Notes: generated by a model from the sequence alone, not told the origin. Positions 35,252 to 46,460 are shown, counted from the first letter of the stretch. The stretch is 64,000 nucleotides of DNA from Lycium barbarum (GCF_019175385.1 NC_083345.1:122267657-122331656), one strand, 5' to 3'. A program made the numbers and translations.

Positions 35252-36375
35252 TGTTGGGATCAAAATAATGTCATGCGGAAGCTTGCAAATGCAAACATTT
35301 AACAACGATAAATCAGATAACAAAGAATATATACTAAAAACACATAACATTATAATATGATTTGGTCAAGTGACTCACATTTGAAAAACTAATATAAAAA
35401 AACATAAAACCTATTGAGAGAATAATCTCCCCTAAACAAGACTCCTTTAGAGACTACATTGCGGATGCTACTGTGTTTTAGTTGTGGGAAGAATGTCTTC
35501 AATTTATAGATGTCCAAAACTTTTCCTCCAAGACAAGAAATAGTCAAATATGGAAGATAAATTATATTTTCCTTCTAGGAAAAGTATCATTCAATAGAAA
35601 AGTAAAACTCAAATATGGTAAGAAAATCAGGGCAAAACCCTAACAAATCTTTCGCCTTGGCCAGAATTTTCTGGCAAAATAGTCTCCATCCTCTTTCTTC
35701 ACATAATCTTCATCACTGTTTCATGTCATGGTTAAAAATAAGATTAAAAAATATTATGGGTTAAAAATTGGTTTAAAAATATTTTGCTTTATTTTTAAAG
35801 ATGTAGCAGCACGATGTTGAAAATATAGTTGAAAATTCATCTCCACATGTAATACTCTGGATGAAATCTTCATTATCGTGAAATCGACGTTGTAATTTGA
35901 TTTGAATTTGCCTTCAACCGTTTTTAACCTCCTTCAATACCACTTATTGGATCAAAATAACAGGGCGTCATGCGGAAGCTTACAAATGCAAAACCTTAAT
36001 GGCGACAAATCAGATAACAAAGAAAATATACTAAAAAAACATAATTGTATTATATGATTTGGTCTAGTGACCTACATATTGAAAAATTAATATAAAAAAA
36101 AGCATAAAATCTATTGAAAGAATAATCTCGCCCTAAACAAGACTTCTTTAGAGACCACACTAAGGATGCTACTGTGTTTTAGTTGTGGAAAGAATGTCTT
36201 CAATTTATAGATGTCCAAAACTTTTCCTCCAAGACAAGAAATAGTCAAATATGGAAGAGAAATTATATTTTCCTTTTAGGAAAAATAAAAAGTAATTATG
36301 GTTATACTTTGGCTTTCCTTCAATAGAAAGGTAAAACTCAAATCTGATAAGAAAATCATGATAAAAACCCTAACA
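35252..36375 (-). mobile_element. TRIM-like miniature LTR element
   Basis: Two direct repeats, 35252-35645 (tgttgggatcaaaataa to aaaccctaaca) and 35945-36375 (tattggatcaaaataa to aaaccctaaca), flank about 300 bp of non-coding DNA. Read on the minus strand, the repeats start TG, and a Met-type site tggtattgaagg lies two bases inside the right repeat. A purine-rich ggcgaaagatt lies just inside the left repeat. The flanks cttct and attct are a probable 5-bp target duplication with one change. At 1124 bp and with no gene, it depends on enzymes of other elements. Confidence 0.78.
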
Positions 36376-36380
36376 ATTCT

Positions 36381-36909
36381 GATGAGCGTGCGCTTTATAG
36401 AAGATGCACACACCGATCATAATAAGGAACTATACTTACTTGAATCTCAAAATGGATAGGATGAGAAACTATTGCTTATTTGAGTCTCAATTATGAGAAA
36501 TTGAATTAATATTAGCATATTGTGTAGTAGATGTTGAATTGTTTTATTTTAAAATTGATTATTATAATATTAATTTCATACATGTATCATGATTTACTTT
36601 GTCGTAAATTATGCACTTTTTAAAATGTGCCCTTTACCTTTTGCTTTCTCGCTTTATATCTCATACCCTTATTACTTTATATGCGTCCACAGTTATTTAA
36701 AATTAATTGGTATATTAATTTCAAAATATGACACACTCCAAATGTTTAAAGGAGAACAAAATCACAAATTCTTCAATTCTCCCGAGAAGATGAAATTTCT
36801 ACAAAGAGAATTAGGAAATAGCTTAATAAAAATTGAATTCACACCTATTGCGTGAAAATATACAAATTCAAAAAACCCAAATACCCCACATTTTTTTACC
36901 ACTGCCTCC
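36381..36909. other. 3' flank of the intact ERF gene
   Basis: No gene is present. It is similar to the 3' flank of the pseudogene copy (26972-27518) and likely holds the ERF 3' untranslated region. The open frame at 36589-36855 has no recognisable features. Confidence 0.5.
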
Positions 36910-37704
36910 TCAATTATATAGCTGAGCAACCTTCTTCATCCTCTTCGTCGATGCATCTTCGGACGACGAGGACGAAGAACTCTCTGGCGACATCGATGAC
37001 CTCTTCGAACCAACCCTAACCGGTTCCGGTTCACCCAAATTAACCCTCAATGGAAAATTCAACAATGCACGTGAACCCCGAATCCGATAAGCCGCCTTAT
37101 CATAGGCCAACGCCGCGTCCTCCGCCGTCTCGTACGTCCCTAGCCAAACCCTCGCCCCATTCTTCGCTGGATCCCTAATCTCGGCAGCGAATTTTCCCCA
37201 TGGCCTCTGTCTTACTCCCCTGTAATGCATCAATTTTGAAGCCGGCTTTTGCTCCCTACGAGCTCTCTTTGGCTTCTTGATAGCAGATGCTGAAGGCTCA
37301 TTAATGGAATTGTTGTAAATAAATTTGTTTTCTATGTCATTTTCATTCATTGAGAAATGTTCCCAATTATTAGGGAAGAAATTAGGAAAAATTGGGGTGT
37401 CAATGCTATTGCTGACACTAACTTCAGGCTCAATTTTGATAGCTGATGCTGCAGCCTCATTAATGGCATTGTTGTGAATAAACATGTTTTCTGTGTCATT
37501 TTCATTCATTGGGAAATTTTCCCAATTATCAGAAAATAAATTAGGAAACATTTGAGTCTCAACGCTTTTATTGTTCTGGCAATAAAGAGAAGTAGAATGT
37601 TGAGAAATTGTTGTAACAGGAGATTCCCGATCTTCAAGTAAATGTTGTCTTATTGATTCAAGAAGTTCAAAATCATTCATAAATTCACTGTTTTCAAACA
37701 TCAT
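36910..37704 (-). CDS. AP2/ERF transcription factor, group IX type
   Basis: The start is taken at 37704 ([12 protein letters not shown]), because the duplicate copy begins at the same place; the frame is open 60 bp further upstream. The 264-residue protein has an N-terminal [10 protein letters not shown] motif seen in group IX ERFs. Two 39-residue repeats of the form FPN..NWE.F.MNEND follow at about 52-90 and 105-143. Then come a basic KKPKRARR nuclear signal (143-150), one AP2 domain at about 160-220 ([35 protein letters not shown]) and a Ser-rich tail. The family binds GCC-box DNA and controls defence and jasmonate or ethylene responses. There are no introns, as is usual. The exact orthologue cannot be named from sequence alone. 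Confidence 0.9.
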   Translation of the reverse strand: MMFENSEFMNDFELLESIRQHLLEDRESPVTTISQHSTSLYCQNNKSVETQMFPNLFSDNWENFPMNENDTENMFIHNNAINEAAASAIKIEPEVSVSNSIDTPIFPNFFPNNWEHFSMNENDIENKFIYNNSINEPSASAIKKPKRARREQKPASKLMHYRGVRQRPWGKFAAEIRDPAKNGARVWLGTYETAEDAALAYDKAAYRIRGSRALLNFPLRVNLGEPEPVRVGSKRSSMSPESSSSSSSEDASTKRMKKVAQLYN

Positions 37705-37916
37705 TTTGCTGAAAGGAACTGGAAAAAAAAATGAATGAAATTTTGGAAATTGGAATAGTTCCAAGTGAATTATGAGCTTCTTGATGAAAAGGGTTAATGG
37801 GATTTAATTTATATATCAAAATATTGGAATGTGGTTTGAATATTTGAGAGTGAACTTTGCAGAAAATAGCAAGAAGACGAAGTTTTGAGTTTTTGGGATG
37901 AGAATGATGAAAGGGG

Positions 37917-37925
37917 TATATATAT
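37917..37925 (-). promoter_or_regulatory. TATA box of the intact ERF gene
   Basis: An alternating tatatatat run lies about 215 bp upstream of the start codon, and an equivalent run is kept in the pseudogene copy. Transcription would start near 37890, giving a leader of roughly 185 bp. Confidence 0.6.
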
Positions 37926-38061
37926 GTGAAGAACATGCACGTAGTTGATAACCTTCATGAATAATAATTAAATAAACATTTTATGGAAACTTTATGGAGG
38001 TTCTGAGAAGTTTCTATTTGGAGGAAAGATGAAAAAGAGTTTGGTAAATGAAGCCTGCAAC

Positions 38062-38067
38062 CACGTG
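38062..38067. promoter_or_regulatory. G-box in the intact ERF promoter
   Basis: A perfect palindromic cacgtg lies about 145 bp upstream of the TATA box. bHLH factors of the MYC2 class are known to bind this element in jasmonate-regulated promoters. The duplicated promoter reads cacgta at the matching site. Confidence 0.6.
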
Positions 38068-38130
38068 CATTATTATGTTAAATAGTAAACAGTGAAGTCT
38101 ATGTAAATACCAATGACATATTATTAATAC

Positions 38131-38459
38131 AATCAAACTTCTCCATAATGACATTGTTTGCCGGTTTATCCGAATATATACGTTATAGCCGAGTCAAGGG
38201 TCGAGCTAGCATTCTGACTACGGATTTGCTAGAACTCAGTAGATTTGACGCATTTATATTAAAAATTTACTTAATATGTATACATAATTTATAAGGAATC
38301 CCATAATTGTCTTTTTAAAATCTAAAATCCATAAATTAAAAAAAAAAAAAAAAAACTTGTTCCACCTCTATATATAGGGAATGTTGACAGAGAACATAAA
38401 ATACAACATAACGTGAGAACTCGGTCCCAAAAATATTTAACCTTATAATGAGATATTGT
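38131..38459. other. Intergenic DNA
   Basis: I see no gene or clear element, only AT-rich DNA with a run of about 20 A residues near 38338-38356. Confidence 0.6.
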
Positions 38460-38590
38460 TGTTGGAGAATGAAAAAAGTCCCTCATCGGTGGTTAATGAG
38501 ATGGATGGTATCCTTATATGGACTTGGACAATCCTTCCCTCATAAGCTAGCTTTTGGGGTTGAGTTAGGCTCATGATCCATTTCTTTACA
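38460..38590 (+). repeat. LTR-like fragment with an snRNA-type USE and TATA
   Basis: It begins tgttggagaatg and contains gtccctcatcg at 38478-38488, one base from the plant snRNA upstream sequence element consensus (RTCCCACATCG). A tatat word follows at 38515 after a 26-bp gap. Downstream, agctagcttttggggttga is a widespread plant repeat phrase. I call it a repeat fragment rather than an snRNA gene, because no snRNA body follows. Confidence 0.45.
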
Positions 38591-39139
38591 ATTGTTATAG
38601 AAGATGTCAGTTATAGAAAGGTCTGATTGTAGCAAATTATTAATACTCTGAGAATAAAAATTCGGCAAAATTTCAATTATAATTTTGCTTCCCGAGGCAA
38701 TGTATTCAAGAATAAAAATTAATGAAATCAAAGGAAACAAATTAAGTGATCAGTGAATGTCTTTTTAATGGATATGGTTCTGTCAATACAGTAAAAGAAA
38801 TTATAATTTTATCCACAGAGAGAGAAACTCTTGCTTTATTGATTACATAATTATGATGTTAATCAGTCATTAGTCATCACCAATTACTTTAATATGGCAT
38901 GCTAAGAACTCAAAGAAAGGGTCATTCCCTCAGATTAATTGAATCTAGACAATTGTGTTAATGATTAGGCATTTGTCTTTCTTGATAAACTTCATGTAGA
39001 AACCAAGTCAATCTCCAAAAGACAATAGTAATAATCACATACTCACATAAGATTGTTATTGTATATATATACATCCTAAATTTCACAGATGATATTTAAT
39101 TGAACACAAAAAATTTAAGTGTTACTTTAACTCCTATAT
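38591..39139. other. Intergenic DNA
   Basis: This is AT-rich and has no supported gene. The 66-residue minus frame that overlaps its left end has no recognisable feature. Confidence 0.6.
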
Positions 39140-39363
39140 TCTAGTATAGTTAAAGAGAGTATTCAAAGATTAGTGGAAAAGTACATAAGTTCGATATAGA
39201 AAATTACATAAATGATAAACAATTATGTGTGCAATACTGTCAAATATATATTCTAGTATAGTTAAAGAGAGTATTCAAAGATTAGTGGAAAAGTACATAA
39301 GTTCGATATAGAAAATTACATAAATGATAAACAATTATGTGTGCAATACTGTCAAATATTTTG
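39140..39363. repeat. 112-bp tandem duplication
   Basis: Two adjacent units begin with ttctagtatagttaaagaga at about 39139 and 39251. They appear identical over their length, ending in caatactgtcaaatat. Near-identity implies a recent event or an assembly artefact. Confidence 0.85.
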
Positions 39364-39760
39364 AAACGTCCGAAAATAAAAGTACTTCGAATAAAAAGAT
39401 ATTCATATTTGCCTAGTTGTTCTCTTTGGTGCGCATGTCCCACGTTTATTTTTGGTCTCCTAATATTCACGTCTTTATCAAAAAAAGAATCTTAGCCAAT
39501 TAATTTTGTGTCAAACATCCATGATGGCTAAGGTTTCTCAACCCCCCTTCTAGATTTTCATTTCAAAACGAATTTGTTTGTAGTATGTACCTTTAAAAAG
39601 TACTTCAATTTCTCTTACTAAGTTGCTTTAATTAGTAAATTTATGTCACGATATGTTAGCTTTTTTACAACGTCGCTTTCCTAAACTAGAAATGTATAAT
39701 TGTTTCCATGAAAAAATGACAAAATAGTCTTGAGGAATGCACTAGATACAATTAATATTA

Positions 39761-40118
39761 GGGAAAAGGGTCAAAAATATCCTTACTACTTTATTTTAAT
39801 GGCTAAATATATCCTCCTAACTAATTTCGGGTCATTTTTACCCATGTTTTTATGAAAGTTAACAAATATATTCTTTATTTAAAAAATATATCCCCAAATA
39901 ACACCATTGATTTTAGGCGGTGGGTCGGGGCGGGTAATATAGGGGAGTGGGTTGTATTTTGTGAAATAGGGTTATTTGAATCAATTTAGAAATTTCCATC
40001 AAATGAAGGATATATTTGTTGACTTTCATAACAGCAGGGGCATAAATACTCAAAAGTAGTTTGGAAGATATTTTTAGCTATTAAAACAAAGTAGAAGGAT
40101 ATTTTTGACCCTTTTCCC
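39761..40118. mobile_element. MITE with 9-bp target duplication (Mutator-like)
   Basis: The left end gggaaaagggtcaaaaatat is mirrored by the right end atatttttgacccttttccc. The terminal inverted repeats extend about 50 bp on each side. It is flanked by ttaatatta at 39752-39760 and 40119-40127. A 9-bp duplication is usual for Mutator-type elements, though an 8-bp hAT reading is possible. The 358-bp element has no gene. Confidence 0.8.
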
Positions 40119-40127
40119 TTAATATTA

Positions 40128-43100
40128 TACCCCAAAAAGCTGTGTCGGACTCTTAAAATATACAGTATCACGTAAAATAGAAACGGCAAAAATTGCACCT
40201 TCAAATACAAATTCTTGCTAAATTATTTTTTCACTATTCTTATCAAATCTAATAGACAAAATTTGTTAAATATCTGATGGAGATATATATAAGAGAACTA
40301 AAACTAGTTTGAAATATATATAAGAGACTAGAAATCCATAAAGATTTTTTATCATTTACTACAGAAATATCACATAATAAATCTACCATCTCTGAACCCA
40401 TCCCCTTACCAGAAACGGGTTATTGAATATACTTTTTTACTCAAATATGACATTTGAGAATTTATTGACAGATTAATTAGTAATCGCATTGCCTATGCTT
40501 ACTAATATGTAATGCTTGCTATCAAGAGGAATTTTGGTTCTTAATTCTCAAAGTTCAATCTCTCACCTTTGATTAAAGGTGGAGAGGTCCCAATTATATC
40601 ATAATACAAATATTTGCAAAAAATGCTAAGTGAAACTTTTGATACGTACTCTTCATCAAGTAACATACAATAATCTAAATATATTCAATATTTGACATTT
40701 GAATTCCCACATGAAACAATGAGGCTTGATTTCACACATGTAACAACAAGTATAACATATACGTTTACAAAATGCAATTTTTGACTCAATCAAAATCTAC
40801 TAATTTTCATCAGGTACTGAAATATTAATATATTCAATTCTTGACATATGCTTTTCTATGTCTATTGTCTAGTGCTTTACTCTTCTATTCATACAGATTA
40901 CCTGCAAAACGTTAGATTTATTTTTTCCCTTTTGATATAAATGCTAAAACATAGGTTGAAGGATCATAGTATGTTATTTCTTTAATACATATTCTATGCA
41001 TATAAAAAGCCTCTCTAATTAATAAATTAATCACAGGCATTTTCAATACCAACCAAATGTAACACAGATTAAAGAATATGAGTATAGATGATAGAAATAA
41101 ATTGACAATACATATCACACAGACAGTGCTATCATTTCTCCTCCTATCTTATTTTATTTCAAAAAGTGCCTACAAAACTATAAATATAATCTAACAAAAT
41201 TTGTTCAAAAGTTTGACTGATTTAATTCTTTTAAAATAATTCTTTTTCTATTTTTAAAGAAAGCTGTCGGATTCTTTTTATGATCAACGAATATATTTGG
41301 AAAAAATCAAACTTGGTACATGTTTCGTATTTTGACTTTGACTCTCAGACGTGGAATACGTCTTTCTGTCTTCTCTACTTTGAGAGCAGTCACTAGGTGC
41401 CAAAAATATTACACCTGCATCTTCTAAAAAAAATATTACTACAATGATTTTTTTTTAATTTCAAAAGGAATTTGGGAAATTTGAAGACGGATTCAAAATT
41501 TAAAGTTTATGAATTCATGCGATGATCTTAAGTTAACGTAGTACAAGCTGTTGCTCAATCAATTAGTAACTAGATTTAAAGTCAAATACTTATAAATAAC
41601 AAATTTCTTAATACATATATTGGACAAAAACTATTAGATTAATATAAATGTACAAATTATACTCCAAATTCGCTTCTACATGTTTTGTTACACGTTGTGA
41701 AATAGTAAAATTGAAAAAAATTAGTTAAACATCGGTTGATTTTTCAAGGAATTTAGCCGGAATTTTCTTTTTGAAAAGATCTCAGTTTCTCTATTAATAA
41801 TTTTCTCTTGTCAATTAGAACAAACTTTAGAATATTAAAAATTAAACAAGAAAAAAAAATTAGAACGCAGTTCAAAAAAATAAACTATAAAAATTTAAAA
41901 ATTTAAAAGGGAAGCCAAACATAATCAAATACGAGGCTGCAGCTAAAACTTCTTAATATTGTTTTGTACCAGAAAGTTTGTCCAAGAAATTATATAATAA
42001 CAAGAAAAAGAAAAACTGTCGCCGAATTGAATTCCAAGTGGAGAATATATTTATTAATTTAGAATTTCGCACTTTTTAGAAAATTAATATAGATGCAAGT
42101 GGTCTACAAGTTGGATATATAAAATAATTTGGCAGAATGTTCTTTGCTTGTTACAAGAATTATGCTAATACCTAGTACATTAACCATTAGAAACCCCTGA
42201 ATTAAAATATTGTTGCATATTCTAGATATTGGATAATATGAGTTTCGTTCACTCCTGATCGAAGGCCTTAAATTCGAGATCTGGAATAAAAAAAACTCCC
42301 GCTAAGGAGTCTTCCCCGATTTAGTGATCTTACCTGACGTATATTTATGGGCGATTGACGAAGCTACACCTTCAACTACAGATTCAGCAGCACTTAATAG
42401 TTTTTACTCAATCATTAAATCTTGTATTTATATCTAAAAAAATCAATCTATATGTATAAAGAATTTATGAAGAAATTAGTAAGCTACATTTTTTAAAATT
42501 CAGAGTCCATAGACTCAAAATTCTATTCTGCTTCTATGTGTGTATTGATTAATCGGGTAAAAAAATATCAGAGATACCTATTGATTATACAAAAAATGAA
42601 AAAAGAGAAGAGAATGGTTGAACTTTTTTCTCATTTTGGATCAAAGTGTTTGTATTTGCTTTCGGATATATAGCCATTTATAAAAGAATTTAACTTCTAT
42701 ATAGCAATATATATGATTAAGTATTTTTGTTAGTATTAGGTTAATATTACCTGTTGTACTAGATAAACTATCTTATTTTCAAAATTATAAAATTTCATTT
42801 TTATGAAGTATTATTTGTAGATATCTTTTGGATAGTGTAAGAATTTTTTTACAGTATCGATATATGTCTATTAGTAAAGCTCTTTATAAAAACTTGGATA
42901 ATGCAGATTAAACAATCTGCTCAATTCGAGGAACTTTTTTTTTATTTAATGTTCAGTGAAATTGAAAAGAAATGAAAATGAGGATTTTAATTATTTGATG
43001 CGCTAGGTCTAAGACAAGAAGACGTTGTGATTAATATATCAGTCAAATGTTTCGTCAAAAGTGTCTAGGTTCTTCCCATTACATAGGATTGGATTATTTT

Positions 43101-44099
43101 TTCTAATTTTTAAATTATGGGAAGTACAATTATAATAGTATCATCTAATATTTTCAATATATTATTTCTAGAATCTATTCAAGGATGGTGGGTAGACCAT
43201 CCATTAACTTATTATTATCCCTTTACCAGTTCTTGCATTAATTGAACCATTATCTTTTTTCCATCTATCTCTTCAAGTTTAGAGTAGAGCATTATCATAA
43301 CTAGAGTTGTTCTAGAAACAAACTTCATTATTATAAGTTAACTTGAGAACATTGTTGTAAATTTGATATTTTAAAAATATGTTTGTTTTTTGCTTGACAA
43401 CTTTGCAAGATCTTCTAGAAAAGTATTTTTCTAAGAATTATTTGCAAAAGATATGCCAAAATGGAGAAATCCAATGTAGGGATCACTAAGAATGTATTGA
43501 TTCGGAATGGTAACTTGACAATACACAGCGGTGAATTTATAAATTGAACATTATTCGTTCGAGTTAAGAATTCTAAGAAAACTCAAATAATTTATTTGGT
43601 CTTTTAAAATAATTATATCCTTATAAAGTGAACTATGTATTAACGTATAAATAGTGTCCCATCCAAAGTTATTGAATTCGAATTAATACGTAACTAACAC
43701 ACCTACACCCGCCCTTGCCAGTAGCAGTAATAAAGTCTATCTTTGAGAGTATAAGACTTACTATGAATTGCATGTATACTAAAATATTACTATTAAATAC
43801 TAAAAACTATTTTTTTTTGAAAAAAAAAAGAAGAGATAATCACGCAATTAAATGTGGCATGCAGCCACCCAATATGTAGCCAAATTCAACGCCGGCCATT
43901 TTCTTCAACTTCCATCATCAGCAAAATCTTATGATAAAAGATGAGAGTTTTATGTTGCATCGTGGACTATTATATTTTTCTACTGATGTCACCTCATATG
44001 TCAAAATTATAACATGACCTGCTGCTAGAATGTTACTACTTACGTACTAACGGATTCATGTATACTCACATATTTGACGGCAAAGCGTTTCTTGTCAAT
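40128..44099. other. Long AT-rich intergenic region
   Basis: I find no convincing gene in this 4-kb stretch. All open frames are short and compositionally biased. A possible SINE relic lies at 42236-42365. Near 40545-40600 gttcaatctctcacctttg followed by a gattaaaggtggagag word resembles the end of another short retroposon. Confidence 0.6.
42236..42365 (+). mobile_element. Possible diverged tRNA-derived SINE
   Basis: The run ctgatcgaaggccttaaatt, then cgagatctgg, then actcccgctaaggagtcttc, then gatttagtgatcttacctg follows the layout of Solanaceae tRNA-derived SINEs. These have a B-box region followed by a conserved body. The B box is degenerate here and the ends are unclear. Confidence 0.35.
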
Positions 44100-44410
44100 A
44101 ATTTTTTTTTTCAAGGCTTGACTCGAAATTTCAATTTAAGGATAATAAAACTCACTTATCATACCCATATTCGTTAAAATAGTGAAGCTTTCCCTATCAC
44201 GAATTTAATTCATTCTCATATATAAAGCTTGAATCAAAGATATATGCTTATATTTTAAAGGTAGATGAATCTCATTCATCCTAACACATCTGTTAAAATG
44301 ATGAAATGTTTCCCATCATGAATTTTATTCATTCTCATAACTCGAATTTGAGACCTCTATTTAACAGTTGATGAATCTTATTCGTCTTACCACATCCGTT
44401 AAAATGTTGA
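44100..44410. repeat. Three degenerate repeats of about 115 bp
   Basis: Each unit has a form of cgaattt(a)attcattctcat, then gatgaatct(c/t)attc and then catccgttaaaatg-tga. The units are diverged and non-coding. Confidence 0.5.
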
Positions 44411-44935
44411 CAAAATTACTTAATTTTTTTTTTATTTTTTATTTTCACTCTATGTCCAACACCCGCATTTGTTCCTAAACTAATTGGATATGCACACAAT
44501 AAGCCCATTTTAAGAATGAAGCGGTACCTAAGCCTTGAACCCGAGATTTCTGGTTAAGGTTTTTTTTCTCCCTAATGATGATCCTTGATATTTTCATCAT
44601 TTGATCTCTTATTCTATTTGTGGAAACGTCGGGGCAAGATCACAAGAAACAACAATACAAATTCCTATACCAAAACATGACGACTTCACCTTATCAATAT
44701 TTTCCTCTTCCAATAATTCCATGTATATACTGTATTGTTTTCCCCTTACCAGTCCACAATAAACTCAAATCCTCATTCAAGTTCATCTTCTTCAACTTCA
44801 GTATTTCCCAAAAAGAAAAATTACAAAAATTTGCTTAGTTTTAGTAGTTCAAGCTCACAAATAGCTCTGTGATGGAGAATTCAACCTCTCAATTGGACTC
44901 ATTTTAATCAGGTTCTCCTTATCGTAACTATTTCC
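44411..44935. other. Intergenic; one unsupported 72-residue frame
   Basis: The frame at 44620-44838 shows no domain, signal or family likeness. I see nothing else. Confidence 0.5.
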
Positions 44936-45652
44936 CTTCTCATTCAAGTTGCTTCGATTTGGAACTAATTCATCTGATTCAAGTTCAGAATTAGAAAAGT
45001 TGATTAAAAAGAAATATAGAGCAATTTATCCAGGCTTGAATTGCAACCGTCAATTTCAAGCTTCGAATCTATAAATTGCTTTAATTTTTTTTTCCTTCCT
45101 CATTCATTCGACTTGCTTCAAATTTGGACTTAAATTCATCTGATTCGAGTTCAGAATCATCAAAATTGATGCAAAAACAGAGCAGTTTATCCAGGCATGA
45201 ATCGCAATCGCTGGTTTCAAGCTTCGAATCTATAGACTGCTTTAAATTTCATTTTCCTTCTCATTCGTTCAGGTTGCTTCTATTTGGACCTAATTCATCT
45301 GATTCGAGCTCAAAATCAACAAAATTGATTAAAAACAAAAACATAGCAATTTATCCTGGCTTGAATGCAACCTTCAATTTCAAGCTTCGAATACATATAA
45401 TGCTTTGAATTTCATTTTCCTTCTCATTCATTTGATTTGCTTCAATTTGGACTTAATTCATCTGATTCAAGCTCAGAATCAGCAAAATTGGTGCAAAAAC
45501 ACAATGATTTCTCCAGGCTTGATCGCAACCGTCGATTTCAAGCTTTGAGTCTAGATTTTGGTAAAACGCAGAGCAAGTGCTTTGAATTTGAATCAAAATC
45601 TAAAATAATCATCGACCTCACATCACCTAAACCGAGTAAATCTAAACGTTAA
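44936..45652 (+). repeat. Four tandem units of about 160 bp with open frames
   Basis: The phrase actaattcatctgattc recurs at about 44967, 45133, 45292 and 45455, giving periods of 166, 159 and 163 bp. Each unit also has tttatccaggcttgaat and tttcaagcttcgaatc. Parts stay open on the plus strand and encode the recurring peptide LNSSDSSSES (frames 45124-45408 and 45437-45652). The last unit continues into a basic tail ending TSPKPSKSKR. I do not recognise a protein family. It could be a decayed exon amplified in tandem or a satellite-like repeat. Confidence 0.6.
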
Positions 45653-45827
45653 ATTATTATCCAAACGTTACTGACTACAAGAAGAATTGCGAGATTATCT
45701 AAACGTTAAATTTTCTTCAACATATATTTGAAAACACTATTGTAGAGAATTATTATATTATATAGAAGCAAAGATTTGACTCGGCCGGCATATATATAAT
45801 AGAAAGATAATTAATCCACAAAACTTT

Positions 45828-45869
<42 letters not shown>

Positions 45870-46049
45870 TATAAATGTAATTATAATTTTTAACTACTGA
45901 TCCATATAGATTTGGTTTGACTTTTTTCAGTCCTTTTTTTTTTTTTTTTACTTAAAACTAAAACCAATCCAAATAATATCGACTTTTTAAATTTAAAAGT
46001 AAACAAAATCAAATCAAAAAAAATTATTAATCTTTTTCTCAATTTGATT
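45653..46049. other. Intergenic, with an AT microsatellite at 45830-45864
   Basis: An uninterrupted alternating AT run of about 35 bp lies at 45830-45864. A T-run follows near 45935-45950. No gene is seen. Confidence 0.7.
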
Positions 46050-46460
46050 TGGGCAATTAGCAGGAATGCCCTTATTATGAGGTGGTCTTTAAAGTTTGCC
46101 CTTCGCTAGGGACCATTTGGTCACGGGTTCAAACCCCGCTCAGGCGAAAATTAAAAAAAAAAAATCGCAAGGCATAAGTTCAGAAAAAAGGCAGGGTTAC
46201 TCTGCCTTAAGATAGAAAGGGCAGAATTTGCAGAAATGGACAGAATTTGCAAATTCTGCCCCATGCAAGTTCTGCCTTTTTTTTTTTTTTTACAACTTAT
46301 GCCTTTTGAAAAAAAATTAAAATTTTCACTGAGCGGGGGTTCGAACTCGTGACCAAGGGGTCCTTAGCGAAGGGCAAACCTTAAAGACCACCAATTTAAA
46401 GGGCAAAACTTAAAGACCACCCCAAATGAAGGGCAATCCGAGCAAAATAAAGATTTGATT
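46050..46460 (+). mobile_element. SINE-like retroposon, inverted dimer (copy 2)
   Basis: This has the same structure as 1885-2318: head gggcaattagcaggaatgcc, B-box-like ggttcaaacccc near 46126, and a ggcagaa-rich middle. The reversed head has ggttcgaac near 46339, and the end reads gggcaatccgagcaaaataa. The flanking atttgatt words at 46042-46049 and 46453-46460 are a candidate 8-bp target duplication. The middle differs from copy 1 by gaps. Confidence 0.55.

Noticed and set aside
38478..38590. U-snRNA gene downstream of the USE and TATA
   Set aside because: No snRNA body such as a U6 or U3 sequence follows. The downstream text is a dispersed plant repeat.
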